64,000 nt of DNA, taken from Bactrocera neohumeralis (taxonomy: Eukaryota; Arthropoda; Insecta; Diptera; Tephritidae). How positions within the stretch are numbered: the first letter of the stretch is position 1; each line of letters begins with the position of its first letter. The DNA lies in the NCBI RefSeq assembly GCF_024586455.1, contig NC_065921.1:434001-498000 (forward strand), written 5' to 3'. The position numbers and the translations under genes were made by a program. This document shows positions 41,501-52,408 of this stretch, piece by piece. Under the pieces are notes generated by a model. The model did not search any database. It was not told where the DNA came from and saw nothing but the letters and a program-made list of their open reading frames with translations.

Positions 41501-41710
41501 GATTTAACTGTTCTTTATTGCCCCAAAGATTGTAGTAAGCAGCATGAACATAAATATGGTAGGTCTTAATAAATTCTCAATCTATTCAAACCCATGTTGA
41601 TAAAATAACTTACTTTTTTAGACAAAAAGGTTTTTGGTGATCAGCATGTGGTCGGTATTCAGTGGGATCCAGCAAAGTCTAAAAAAACGATGAGTATTCA
41701 AACGGTTTAG
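35562..41710 (+). CDS. Secreted CBM14 chitin-binding mucin-like protein
   Basis: Exons: 35562-35753, 35902-35991, 36060-36173, 36242-36609, 36677-36888, 36945-38012, 38775-41558 and 41622-41710; total 1638 aa with stop TAG and no internal stops. The N-terminus (to about residue 27) has a hydrophobic stretch that could be a signal peptide. Three peritrophin-A/CBM14 modules follow between residues 96 and 310, each with the spaced Cys and Tyr pattern: around 'YYYVCKPDC', 'STDCSIYYRC' and 'PTDCSLYYTC'. Residues from about 326 to 680 are a Ser/Thr/Pro-rich mucin-like stretch. The huge exon 7 (2.8 kb) adds about 930 residues of acidic/Thr/Asn-rich, Lys-containing low-complexity sequence ending in a small Cys pair ('YCPKDCSK'). 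CBM14 modules bind chitin, so a cuticle or apical matrix role is inferred. I do not recognise a named gene. Intron 6 holds a dispersed repeat. A candidate poly(A) signal is at 41876-41881. Confidence 0.85.
38414..38690 (+). repeat. Dispersed repeat fragment in CBM14-gene intron 6
   Basis: Contains the 3' module 'gcataaaatgttcagatacacctgaactaagcccttccttactt' and a 5' 'atactcttgcaaagtgttgg' block typical of the ends of the 8325-9388 element, with most of the middle deleted. Its 3' end lies about 85 bp upstream of the acceptor for the large exon 7. Confidence 0.7.
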
Positions 41711-41875
41711 AAGCCAACGGAAAAAAATTATTGTAAATAAATCAGTAGAATTAGAAATATTTGTGAGTCCCTTAATTAAAATATACGTTAGTTGGTAGTT
41801 ATAGCATAAAGTTAAGAAATATATAATATATACATACATAAATATTATTTATGGAAATTCTATGATAATTCATAA

Positions 41876-41881
41876 AATAAA
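41876..41881 (+). terminator. Candidate poly(A) signal of CBM14 mucin gene
   Basis: AATAAA 166 bp after the stop codon; the sequence before it is AT-rich and unspliced. Assigned by hexamer and position only. Confidence 0.45.
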
Positions 41882-42470
41882 GATATACATACATATAAAT
41901 AAGTAATCCTTATTGAAGGAAGTTTTTCTGCATTATTTTTGTTCAAAAATATACAACATATAAACTTTCTTGACTGGCCTTCCCTCTGGATTAGTTAGCA
42001 GCTTCCAATGACTGGCTACCTGTTATGCAGATGCTTTAAATATTTGTAATACGTAAAGAAATAATAAAAGCAATAAATCACCTGTGTCACCCTGTACGGT
42101 GTGACATATAAAAGAAAATGATAAAACCATTACTGTCAACATCTATTGCCAAACAATCTGAAAAGTTGGTTTTATATATGGTTGCTTTTCTCACGTTCAT
42201 TAATTTATTTTTTTTACTTAACGATCAGAATAACTAACTAATTATAGTGAATATAAAATGATCGTACAAAAGTCCAAATCAATTGTAGTTTGCAAAAGTT
42301 ATGCACCATAAGTTTTTAACAATTTTTTGACAGAGAATTGTGGATGGTTTAATTAACAAATTTAATAAGCGATAATTAAAGTACATGTAGAATATATCAA
42401 AGTGAAGAGGGCCTAAACTTAATTATTGAGTCAACTTATCATCAACAAAAATAAACTACTAATTGGGAAA
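41882..42470. other. Intergenic between mucin and MADF genes
   Basis: AT-rich, with no ORF or bounded repeat. It must contain the MADF-gene promoter and leader, but no element could be placed. Confidence 0.35.
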
Positions 42471-44219
42471 ATGATGGATGAACAGTTAATTGATGAAGTC
42501 GCTCAACATGGTGTTATTTTCAATCGTCAAAAATATTACCTTAATGGCAGTAATGGCCCAGGCGGTGTGGGGGGGAAGTATGAAACTAAAGACGAAGCTT
42601 GGCAAACAATTGCAATAAAGTTGAGGACAGATGGTAAGAGTATTGCCTTTTTACAAATTTGATGTAAAATATTTATTATATTCATATTCAGTTGAAACTT
42701 GTAAGAAACGATGGAAGTATTTACGGGAACGCTATGTTTCACAACGAAAACAGGGAGATCCTCCGGTATATGAGCACCTCTCTCGTCCATATCTCGAAAA
42801 AATGAAATTTCTCGATCAGCACATACAGCCTCGAAAATCCTACAGAAATGTGCCAAATTTTCTTACATCACCGCACTCGGTAAACAGTTCCAATTATAGT
42901 GAGTTCAATATGGATTCTAAATCAAATGGATCTATGAAAAATATAGGTCACTTCGGAAACTCTGCAGCCTCTCAACATCATTACCACCAATCAGATCCGC
43001 AACATACTATGAATGTACTGACTTCGTCAACGGTAGCTTCTTCAACACCAGAAAACGGAAATGGACATGTCAAAATAGAAGCTGATCAAATGTTTCGGGA
43101 TTTTGCTGCAGCAGTAGCCTCACAACAGTTGCAACAAATTTCACAAACACATCTGCATCATCATCAAGCAGCCGCTGTAGCTGCCGCTATGGCCGACTCC
43201 TCGCAAAATTATAATGAACATTTTCGTGAAGGAAATCATTTGAACGGAAATGGTGTAGCTCATAATGGTAATAGCAGCGGTATTGGTATTTCGTCATCAT
43301 CCTCGTCAATGAAATCACCTTTATCTTCTCCATTAGACGGTATAAACGGAAATCTTAGTGGAGGGAGTAAGTAAAATTAAGACTGAATGTTTTAAATTAG
43401 TTTCACGTTTTGTGAGAGGTGTGTAATATGCGTTTGCATATGGCATGTATCTGGCTTCAAACATTTATACTTCCAGCTTGTACTATTAGTTTTAGTTAAA
43501 TTTTCATTTTCACATATGTTAAAATATTCTTATACTTTCTCTATTTTAAAGATCCTTCCACGAATGGCGCACAACAGGCAACAGCACAGCCTTCGTCCTC
43601 CAATCAGATATCGACACACGCATATAATGATTCCAATAACGATGAGCTGGACTCATCAACAGGTAGCAGTTATCATACAAAAAAGCCGCGTGTACATCTA
43701 AATTCCAATGTTGCTAGTATGACTCATAACAACAATCATTCGCAACAACAACACCTCAGTGCACATGATACATCCAATTCGACAAACGCACAATATGTTG
43801 GAGATACGGACGATGAATCAGATGACAATAGTAGTAGTATGCTGCAACCGCAGGCTATAATAAATGATAACCAGATTAATCACTATGATAGTTCAGCTTC
43901 AACATCCTCTGCAGCGGCAATGCAACGTAATCCGAATTCTTCAAATAATAATCAGCAACAGGGAATGTTTCCGGCGAACGCTGACTTCCTTTTTCAGCTT
44001 TATCAGCAATTGCCTCATCAACAGCAAACAGTAACATCGGCCCAGCAGCACCAGCACCAGCATATAAATAAGTTTCAAACACCACAAAATCCAGTTCCCG
44101 CGCGCAGTTCAGAGCACCTACTTGGTGAATTAGTGACAACAGAGCTATTAAAAATGACAAAAGATCGACGTAAACATGTTCAGAAGCGTATACTTGAAAT
44201 CCTATTTTTTGATGATTGA
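42471..44219 (+). CDS. MADF-BESS domain transcription factor
   Basis: Nuclear DNA-binding regulator of the Adf1-like family. Exons 42471-42633, 42692-43366 and 43552-44219 give 501 aa. The start is the first of two adjacent ATGs at 42471; the frame upstream offers only a TTG. The MADF domain (Myb/SANT-like, about residues 5-95) shows 'LIDEVAQHGVIFNRQKYY', an inserted Gly-rich loop, 'AWQTIAIKL' and 'CKKRWKYLRERYVSQRK', with the Trp and Arg/Lys pattern expected. The centre is a long Gln/His/Ser/Asn-rich region. The C-terminus 'LLGELVTTELLKMTKDRRKH' plus 'VQKRILEILFF' is a BESS protein-interaction motif. The family commonly homodimerises and acts as activator or repressor. Gene order suggests the counterpart of Drosophila CG13204 (from memory, not verified). 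Confidence 0.85.
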
Positions 44220-45272
44220 AATATAATGTACATAAGTGTACAACAGTTGTTTGTGCTCATTAGCATCACACTACATTTTGCCAACTCCAAGATGGAGGAG
44301 CAGAAAGCTGATTCATTCCATATACAAAATATAAAATTAGTGATTATTCCAGTATATATATATACAATATATATTTGCTAGAAATGTGTGAAATTAAATT
44401 TTATTTGTGTCCGGAGAGCCCACCTTAAATATCTGTCAGCGTTATTGTTTTAAATTTTATAAAATCTATTTTCTTATTCTAGTCAGTTTGCAAAATTTGA
44501 TTTAGAATAATTACCACTTACTAGCTCGTACCTTTAAACAATTCATTATTTTGTGCAAACACCATGAAGAAATGTTTAACGTGAGATTTAATTACTTAAA
44601 ATTATGTACATATTTTTATATAACTGGTATATAAACCTTTTACCGCCTACTACTGAAAGTAAGTTATAAAATTCATCAATATGTAACATAGACTATCGAT
44701 CTATAGGTACCGCTTCAAAATATTACGACAAAATAGAGTAATAAAGGTATATTCCTAACCCGTAAATATTACAGAGAATAAAATTAATTGCATTATATGT
44801 ATGTAATATACATTCAAACCTAACCATATAACCGTGCAAGCCACCTATCGGTTATATTACTGGTTAATTGCACCACACCAGCAAAATTATCGGTTTCTTA
44901 AGGCCCAATTGACAATCTAAACAGAACTGTACGTGTGAGCTTTCATTCCTTTCTTACTTAAAGAACTTATGATTTGTGCGGTGTATATGCGTTGAATTCT
45001 ACGCTAACTCTTCTTGTATTGGAGGAAAGTCATATGAAAACAATTGCGTATGTTGACACCATAAATTGTAAACAACTTTCAACGGCGCTGCTTTGAATTC
45101 GAACGGCGTTGCCAAGTTAGTCAAATCAGATGATTTCGTATACTATGTTTACTGTGGCGAAAGTATAAGTTGTATTTGGAAGTGATAACTAGATAAGAAA
45201 AATAGTGCTCAGGATTTGTTCCTCATATATTTTCCTAATTTGGTTGGCTATCACTATTAAACTTGAATAAAA
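44220..45272. other. Intergenic upstream of Fpps
   Basis: AT-rich, with no ORF. The 3' part (about 45060-45250) is likely the Fpps promoter and leader. Nothing further is recognised. Confidence 0.35.
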
Positions 45273-48225
45273 ATGATGTCACGTACACTTAAATGCCTGC
45301 AACTACAATTCAATGTTAGTACAATTTTAGGATCTAGTGCAAACAAAATTACAAGTAGTGCGAGAAAGCTATCCAATCTTCATCGGTCGCAGAAGCCCCA
45401 TCAACAATTGTTGGTAAAATTCCTACGGTATGTAAATTTTACGTAAGCCAATAATTTTCTTAGTATTTGAGAACGAAATAATTATTTTATATACTAATGT
45501 CTCCATAATTTTTTTGGTTAGGTAAAAAGGAGAGTGTCATTAGCCACAAAGTTTATTTACCATTTGCTAGCAACTGCTTTGCCTCAATGTTACTCCACGC
45601 GAAAGTACTATGAATTGCTTCCCAAGACTATGGTACCAATAGGTGCTACTTCTCATTGACCTGTTGGCAGCATGATGATATGTTGTTTGCGTAAACGAAA
45701 TTAAAAACCTGCTGAAGTTTAACAGTTTACAATATTCCGGGTTATTTCTTCAAGTAGAGTTATAACCACCATACTAGCACAAATGATGCCTCCGTAGAAG
45801 AGGTAGTAACACCAAAAAAACACCGCGAAAATGTGTCAAGTTGTATAGAAGGCAAATGAAAATAAGAAACATAATGGGAGGACCGCTTCGGTCATATCGT
45901 CATTTTCAGAAGGGAAATGCGCCATGAGTGCTACTCTAACAGTAGAATATTTTTGCTTTAAACCACTATATACCTTCCCGAAACGAATTTGATAGATTGT
46001 ATATCAAGCGACCATATTTAAATTTTTTTATTATTTGTTAACAGTATTCATGGTCGGACTTTTAAGTATCATATAGTATAAAAATCATGATTCACCCATA
46101 CATATGTACATATATGAAGAAAAATTAATCACTTGCAAGAATATATATTTCTTCGTTTTAAAATGTTTATTTTGTTTCTTTGAACTAGAAATTAATTCAT
46201 ATGTAAATTTTTACTTACAGCCCGCTTTCAATTCAAACGCATGCGCCTGATACGAAATATGTAAGTGCGTCAGGCGATGGGGCTCCTGACTTCATGGCAT
46301 TATTTCCAGGTAGGAACAAAGAAAATTTGTTTCAAATTTCCATATGTACATTGAAGACTATAGGCACATTTAACATCATCAGTGAAAGGGACCGGGACAG
46401 GGGTCACTTATTGTTATACATTTTATATTGTAATGCAAACGTTTAGTTTGATATACATGTGTCGCATTCAATTTGCATGATAAAACTTATTAAACCCCAG
46501 TTCATAAATATAGGAGTCACACATATTCACATCACATTTTGTGTACGTTCAACTGAAGTCAAACCGCATGCGAAGCCAGTTGAAAGTGAAAATAGAAGGC
46601 TGGGTTGATATTGTTCTCGTAGTTAAGGAATTTTACTCATTACCTATTTCCCGAGTAATGATTGTAAATAAGGGCAGGTTGAGCAGCTTTGTGTTATAGT
46701 TAATTGTCTTCGAAATCATTTAACTATAGGAAACTGTTTTGCAAGTCGCTCAGGTATTTTTTTCTCCAAATGTTTGCTTTTTGGCATTTTGAGGTTGTTA
46801 TGGCGGTGTAGCGCTTATATTCACATAACCGTACTTTGTAGATATGGTTCAATATGGGGATATATATAATAATAATAAGTGAACGATGAAAACGATATCC
46901 CTTGATACCTTTCATATTTACATTTTATTAAAAACAGCATTGTAATATTTTTTGCAGATATTGTACGTGAACTCACCGACGAAATAAGGAGCTTAAAAGC
47001 AGACGAGGCCGCAAGCTGGAACGAAAAGGTAAAAGTTCTGAAGTTTCATAATCAATTGCTGTATAAACAAAACTGTTTAAATTTATTGCAGGCCTTGGAG
47101 TACAATGCAATAGGCGGGAAAAAGAGTCGTGCTTTTCTTGCTATTTCAACCTACAAAAATCTAGTCAAACCCGAAGAGCTCACGCCAGAAAATCTTCAAT
47201 TATTACACTATCTGGCATGGTGCATTGAAATGGTTTGTCTGTGTTTATTTTTGTTTTAGAAATTAAAAAATGCAATTTATATTAAGTAAATTAATTTCAA
47301 AATGTTTTTGTTCACAGTTACAATGTTTCTTCCTCATAACTGATGACATTGTGGACGACAGCATTACACGTCGTGGTCAATTGTGCTGGCACAAAAAGAA
47401 TGATGTTGGCATTATAGCTGTCAACGATGCTATGATGATTGAAAATGGAATATACGCACTGCTGCGTAAACATTTTCGCCATTTGGATTGTTACGTTGAT
47501 TTACTTGAACTATTTCATAAAATAACTTTTATTACAACCTCGGGACAATCAATGGATAATATTTATGCAAATAAAAAAGTAACCGATTTTAATATAGACA
47601 AATACAATGTAATTAGTGATACAAAAACTGGCTACTATTCTTTCTATTTTCCGGTAGCAGTGGCTTTCCATTTGGCAGGGTATGTTTGAAGCTTTAATTT
47701 TAAATTCAATTCAATATAATTAATTTAAATAATTAATTTTAGTGTAAAGAACAAAGCGGTATTTGAGGAATCAAAAACTATTCTTTTAGAAATGAGTCAT
47801 TTATTTCAAGTACAAGACGATTTCATCGATTGTTTTGGTGATTCTGATATAAGTGGCAAAATCGGCACAGATATACAGGACAACAAAGCTTCTTGGTTGG
47901 CTGTAATGTGTATGCAGAAAGCTAGTCCCGCACAAAGAGAGATAATGGAGGAATGCTATGGACAAAAAGGTGAATAGTCAGAGAGAAAATATGTTGATAT
48001 TGCTACATGTAAAATATAAAATATGTAACACTTTTCTTTACAGATGCTGAAAAAGTCGCGCGTGTTAAAGAACTTTACAAAGAATTGGATCTTATCAACC
48101 ACTACCATGTGTATGAAGAGAGAAAATACAACGATATTAAAATGAAAATTCAACAAGCGTCCAATGGTGTACCCAAAGATGCCTTTTTATCTTTATTAAA
48201 CAAATTCTATAAACGACAAGTCTAA
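45273..48225 (+). CDS. Fpps: Farnesyl diphosphate synthase, canonical copy
   Basis: Condenses DMAPP/GPP with IPP to make farnesyl diphosphate for the mevalonate pathway, ubiquinone, prenylation and juvenile hormone. Exons 45273-45427, 46221-46309, 46958-47028, 47092-47232, 47318-47679, 47743-47969 and 48044-48225 give 408 aa. All catalytic elements are present: GGKKSR (residues 113-118, IPP binding), Gln154, FF at -5/-4 before the first aspartate-rich motif, DDIVD (161-165), TRRGQ, GQSMD, KTGYYSF, the second motif DDFID (298-302), and GKIGTD. The C-terminus ends KFYKRQV, in the place of the usual basic tail. The first 50 residues are Ser/Arg/Lys-rich without acids, like a mitochondrial presequence. 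Start: first of two adjacent ATGs. A candidate poly(A) signal is AATAAA at 48336-48341. It is the upstream member of a tandem trio. Confidence 0.93.
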
Positions 48226-48335
48226 TTGGAGCAATGAAGATATAAAACGGAAAAATTGAACTTAGCAGAATTATTTCATATTTATAAATCTTACAGAGGT
48301 CATGGAGGTTATTTTCATCAACTTTTTTATCTGAA

Positions 48336-48341
48336 AATAAA
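48336..48341 (+). terminator. Candidate poly(A) signal of Fpps
   Basis: AATAAA 111 bp downstream of the Fpps stop codon, before the retrotransposon fragment. Assigned by hexamer and position. Confidence 0.5.
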
Positions 48342-48404
48342 TTTCTTAAATGCACTTGTTAATAACTAAACCGAAGTACCTTTAAAGCCAAGCAAGAGGG
48401 AGTT

Positions 48405-48990
48405 GAGGTCGCAGTGGTGTTGTTGTAATTTTATCTAATCCCCGTTAGGGTGGTAAATTGTATTCGAGATCACCCAACAGTAGGCCCAGGAAACGTGCTA
48501 TTTCGACGTGGTCGGACCATAGGGAGAGGGTTGTCAGATGTGTAGGGTTAGCTTGGCAATCAAGGAGGTGGTTAGTGTCATGCGGAGACTCGTTACATGC
48601 TGGACATGTATTTGGTATGCCGGGGTCAGTAATTCTGGTGGGGGTTTCGTCATTCATTGTGCAGAACATCGAGTCCTCTATCTGCTCTGCTAGCTTCATC
48701 CCCCTATGAATATTTGACAGGCAGGATTGCGAAAGATCGTGATGCGCGCTAAAGTCGCTTAGTACCAAACAGTTTTCATCACGAAGAAGCACGCCTATGT
48801 TCGGGTGTTTATGTTGTACAGTATGAAGGCTAGGCCTTCACTATTATCTCGCTCGCGATCCTTACGTTGGACGTTGAAAAATTCCTCCAGGGCCTTCTCT
48901 CTGCTGCAAGGAGTTGCTCCAGAGATGACAAATTTATTCTAAAACTCACCGGTCCGAACGGGAATAGAACACCGAAAAAACAGCCCTTGG
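48405..48990 (-). pseudogene. 3' end of a non-LTR retrotransposon
   Basis: The minus-strand frame 48792-48445 contains 'CPACNESPHDTNHLLDC', a CCHC-like C-terminal motif, followed by 'PTHLTTLSLW' and 'ARFLGLL'. This is the characteristic tail of ORF2 in I/Jockey-type fly LINEs. The sequence upstream on the minus strand (to about 48990) gives only broken pieces, so the copy is 5'-truncated, as usual for LINE insertions. It lies between Fpps and the second FPPS-like gene. Confidence 0.7.
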
Positions 48991-48999
48991 ACGGATAAA

Positions 49000-49559
49000 A
49001 TCTGGGTCAATTTCGGTAAAGTAAAAGCGGCTGTCGTGGAAAAAGTTCCTCGTTTCCTCCCGTGCATTGCTCATAATACTCTAAATAGCTACCAACAACA
49101 CCACATAGTAGTTCACCGGATGTATTCTTTTTACAATTAATCACCACAATCAAAACAAGTATGTTTAGGTTTAAAAAGCCTTGGTATTAAGAATGATTGG
49201 AATTTAATTCTACATATATAATTTGATAATTCCATTCGCTGAACTTCAAGTGTTTGTGAGTGAATACGATATGTTTAGAAAGATAATTTGAACTTTGTTA
49301 TTGTTTAAATGAGTTAAGCCTCCCTCACTCTATCCTGGAAAAACTGGCGCACCCTAGCACAACTCAACTCCCCTGAGACGAACACCACACTTAACATCGC
49401 AAAACAACATGCACTAATAGAACACACCGGGGGACAAATTGCCTTTCACCACAGCAGGATGACAACTATCTACCTAACAAAAGGATTGGATCATCGCAGC
49501 TTTTGACACATTCGTTTAATACTTTCGAAGAGAAACGTTGACCACATGGTTCTTAAAGC
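49000..49559. other. Intergenic, possible further repeat pieces
   Basis: No gene is supported. About 49318-49480 has coding-like composition on the plus strand but no open frame or family match; it may be another transposon scrap. Confidence 0.3.
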
Positions 49560-50589
49560 GCCCATACACAAGCACACAAGTGCGTTCGATCGGTATGTGT
49601 GCGCTTGCGGTTTATCGTGTATGGGCTTGTTCGCGTACCGATCCATTTTCGCGAAAATGTTTGATTTTTTACGATCGGTGCGCGAGCATGTGTATCGTGT
49701 ATGGCGTTGTCGGCGCACAAAATCTCATTTCTCTCGTGTCGCCGAAAAGTGAAGATCGCGGACAATGGCAAGTGTTAAGGGCAGAGCCTGCTTTCGAGGC
49801 TTCAAAAAATCGATTTTTTTGGGAGGGAAACAAATTATTGATTCAAGCGAAATTTCTAAGCTTTATAGTTATATATTTGAACATCTTTCACAAATTTTTT
49901 GGATACGAAATCTTTGATATTATGCCTTTGGGAAGCAATTACCCGATGCATCTCGTATGTACATTCTTCGGACGGCGGCCAGGATGCAGGTCGCGATTTC
50001 TATCGGAAACAAAAAATTTAAAGAGATTCATATTTTTTATGAATTTATCTTCTAGTTAAACTAAGAAAATTCCAAAAGAAAAGTGTAAAATTTAAAATTT
50101 TATTAAAAACTGAATAATTAGTGGCTTTTGATCAAAACAAGTTTACTTTATGCTGTTTAAAAGTATGTTAAAACTTGAATTTTCTTAAAATTTTTTTTAG
50201 TTTAAATAGAAGATAATTTTATGCCAATGATAATAAACTTTGCCCTAATTCCATACGACGTTTATTTTTTTTTTTCTATCCTGTCCGCCAATTAAGAATA
50301 ATCGTAAAAATTAAAAACCGAGAAATCACGCTTCAAAGTTTTCGCTTTTTGCCTAAGCGCTCATATATATACATAAGTACATAGTGTAAGAAAAATAAAA
50401 GTTGGAATAACTTATCGAAATACAAAGAAATATATAAAAGTGCTACTTTAGAAATAAATTCGAAGAAATGTTCCGCTTGCTGTCGCACATGTTAACTCTG
50501 TGAAGAACGAACGTAAAATGGATTTGTGTGTCGTGTATGGGCAAACGAATTCATACCGATCGAACGCACTTGTGTGCTCGTGTATGGGC
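49560..50589. mobile_element. 1.03-kb DNA element with 38-bp terminal inverted repeats
   Basis: The left end (49560-49597, GCCCATACACAAGCACACAA followed by GTGCGTTCGATCGGTATG) is matched by the reverse complement at 50552-50589 with one mismatch. Subterminal copies of CGTGTATGGGC recur inside (about 49615, 49687 as a variant, and 50532). The interior has overlapping short frames but no transposase motif, so it appears non-autonomous. No clear target-site duplication is seen; the superfamily is unassigned. Confidence 0.75.
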
Positions 50590-51544
50590 TCTATTACGCG
50601 CTGACCTTTTTCCCATATCAACATTTGTATACACATCCGTATACATACATATATACACATTCGCTAAAATACGGATCCGCGTCAACTCGATCGCCAACAC
50701 CGGCAAATAACTCACGGAATGGGAGTCTCGCCGCCCCTACCTTGGTTTATATTTACAAACTTTATAAAATATTAATTTAGTGATGTAAATAAAATTATTG
50801 AAAAAATAAAGTGTATACAAAAATAAACGGATATTTTCATTTTGATGGCCGCAGTGGTAGCTGCACCTCACGATATTGTGTGTACATATAAACAGTTATA
50901 AATGATTTTATTAAAGGTCATCGTGTATTGAAAAGTAAACACTATAAATACGAGAAGCAGTGATACTTCACGTTTATATTTTATATTTTTGTAATCTGTA
51001 GTATTTCCGTGCAGTTTTATTTTGTCAGTGGCGCTATACACATGTTTTGAATTCAATATCAATTCAATATTCAAATCAAAAATTATTAACAAAAAATTAT
51101 ATTAGTGGCAGTGAAGGTGAATAATAGTAATAATAAGAAGAAGATAAGCTTAAATCGTTTTCTTTTTTCTCTGTTTTAAAATCCAAAAAAAAAATTCACT
51201 GATTTATTTTAATTTCCGCTGGAAGTAACTAAACTTCGTGATATCAGTTTTATATTTGGCATATGAATAGATCTGACATTGACATAATCTAAATCAAGTA
51301 TGTATGTATATACGTAGTATACAAATTTAATAGTTTCCGCTATGAACTACAAATTTATTTATAACTAAAAGATCATAGGCGTACAGGACGTGTCAGGAAG
51401 AAGTGCCTCAATTAAATGTATGTCTATTTATGGTACATAGGGTCAAAAACAATTACCTAGTGCGCTACTTTGCAAGATCTGGGTCGCTCTCTATCCCTCT
51501 TTGCAGCTAACCTATTTTAAATCGCAGAGTGTATTTCAGATGTA
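50590..51544. other. Intergenic, nothing recognised
   Basis: AT-rich sequence with AATAAA and TACATA tracts. No gene, RNA or bounded repeat is supported. Confidence 0.4.
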
Positions 51545-52330
51545 AGAAGTAAGGAAAGGGTTCGGGTAAAACCGAACTTTTCATACTTTTCCAACTTGCT
51601 TGGATTAAAGCTGGGGTTCAGGTACGTCAGGCTTGTTAGTTATATCAGGGCTAGGTCAAGTTTTCGCCCATTTTTTTCTATTTTTAACACAAAGATTCAC
51701 TTATGTAAAAAATTTGCTTTCTAATTGTCATTGAGGTAACTCATATATTGGCCGATATAAGCGATATAAAATCACCCGTAAGCTCGAAATATTTTATATA
51801 AGATATAAGAGTGAAGTAAAAAGTCAACTATAGGTACTGGGGTCCACATATTCGGTCGGTAACATACTTCAAAGGTCAAAGTTTTATCTAGTTATTGCTT
51901 ATTGATTCGTATACTGGAAAGGGAAATTATCAAATAGAATTTTAAATAGTGTTATATGGAAAGTAGGCGTGGCGTATATAACGATTTCGCTCATTTTCAT
52001 TTTGTGTGATACAAATTTCATGTACCGAATTTGATTGAAATCAGTCAAGCAGGTTCCGTGATCTGTGGTTTTACCTAAAAGTGAACGGTGTAGCGTCCAT
52101 TGTTCAATTTTCAAACCCTCTCTTACCATCTTGGAGGTAAAATTTACTGTCTCTGACGTTTTTAGTAGTTTTAATACCATTATATAGAGAGTGGAGCCTG
52201 CCCATCTTTCATTTTTACAGTGTAGATAGGCGTTTTAGCACGAATCGTTTGGGAGATAGGTGGGAGCACGCCCATTGTCAAATTTATAGCCCACAGGCGC
52301 CCCTTGCTAATGCTTAATTAATTTATACAT
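51545..52330 (-). repeat. Dispersed repeat copy, minus orientation, truncated
   Basis: It starts (plus coordinates) with 'aagtaaggaaagggttcgggtaaaaccgaacttttcatactttt', the reverse complement of the 3' terminal module of the 8325-9388 element. It continues with 'gtaggcgtggcgta' and 'caaatttcatgtaccgaatttgattgaaatc' blocks of the same family. The sequence is degenerate and the 5' module is missing. It ends about 80 bp upstream of the start codon of the second FPPS-like gene. Confidence 0.65.
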
Positions 52331-52408
52331 ATGTATGTATTTCTTTATACTGGTTATGATAGTTTACTTCAGAATTATTTTTGAACAAATCTTCAAAAAT
52401 TTAGAAAA

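Noticed and set aside
45428..46220. Search for an additional Fpps exon in intron 1
   Set aside because: Exon 1 joins exon 2 in frame; the intron has only short frames without FPPS similarity.
49538..50059. 173-codon frame considered as a transposase
   Set aside because: No DDE or DNA-binding motif; its start overlaps the TIR of the 1.03-kb element and composition is not coding-like.
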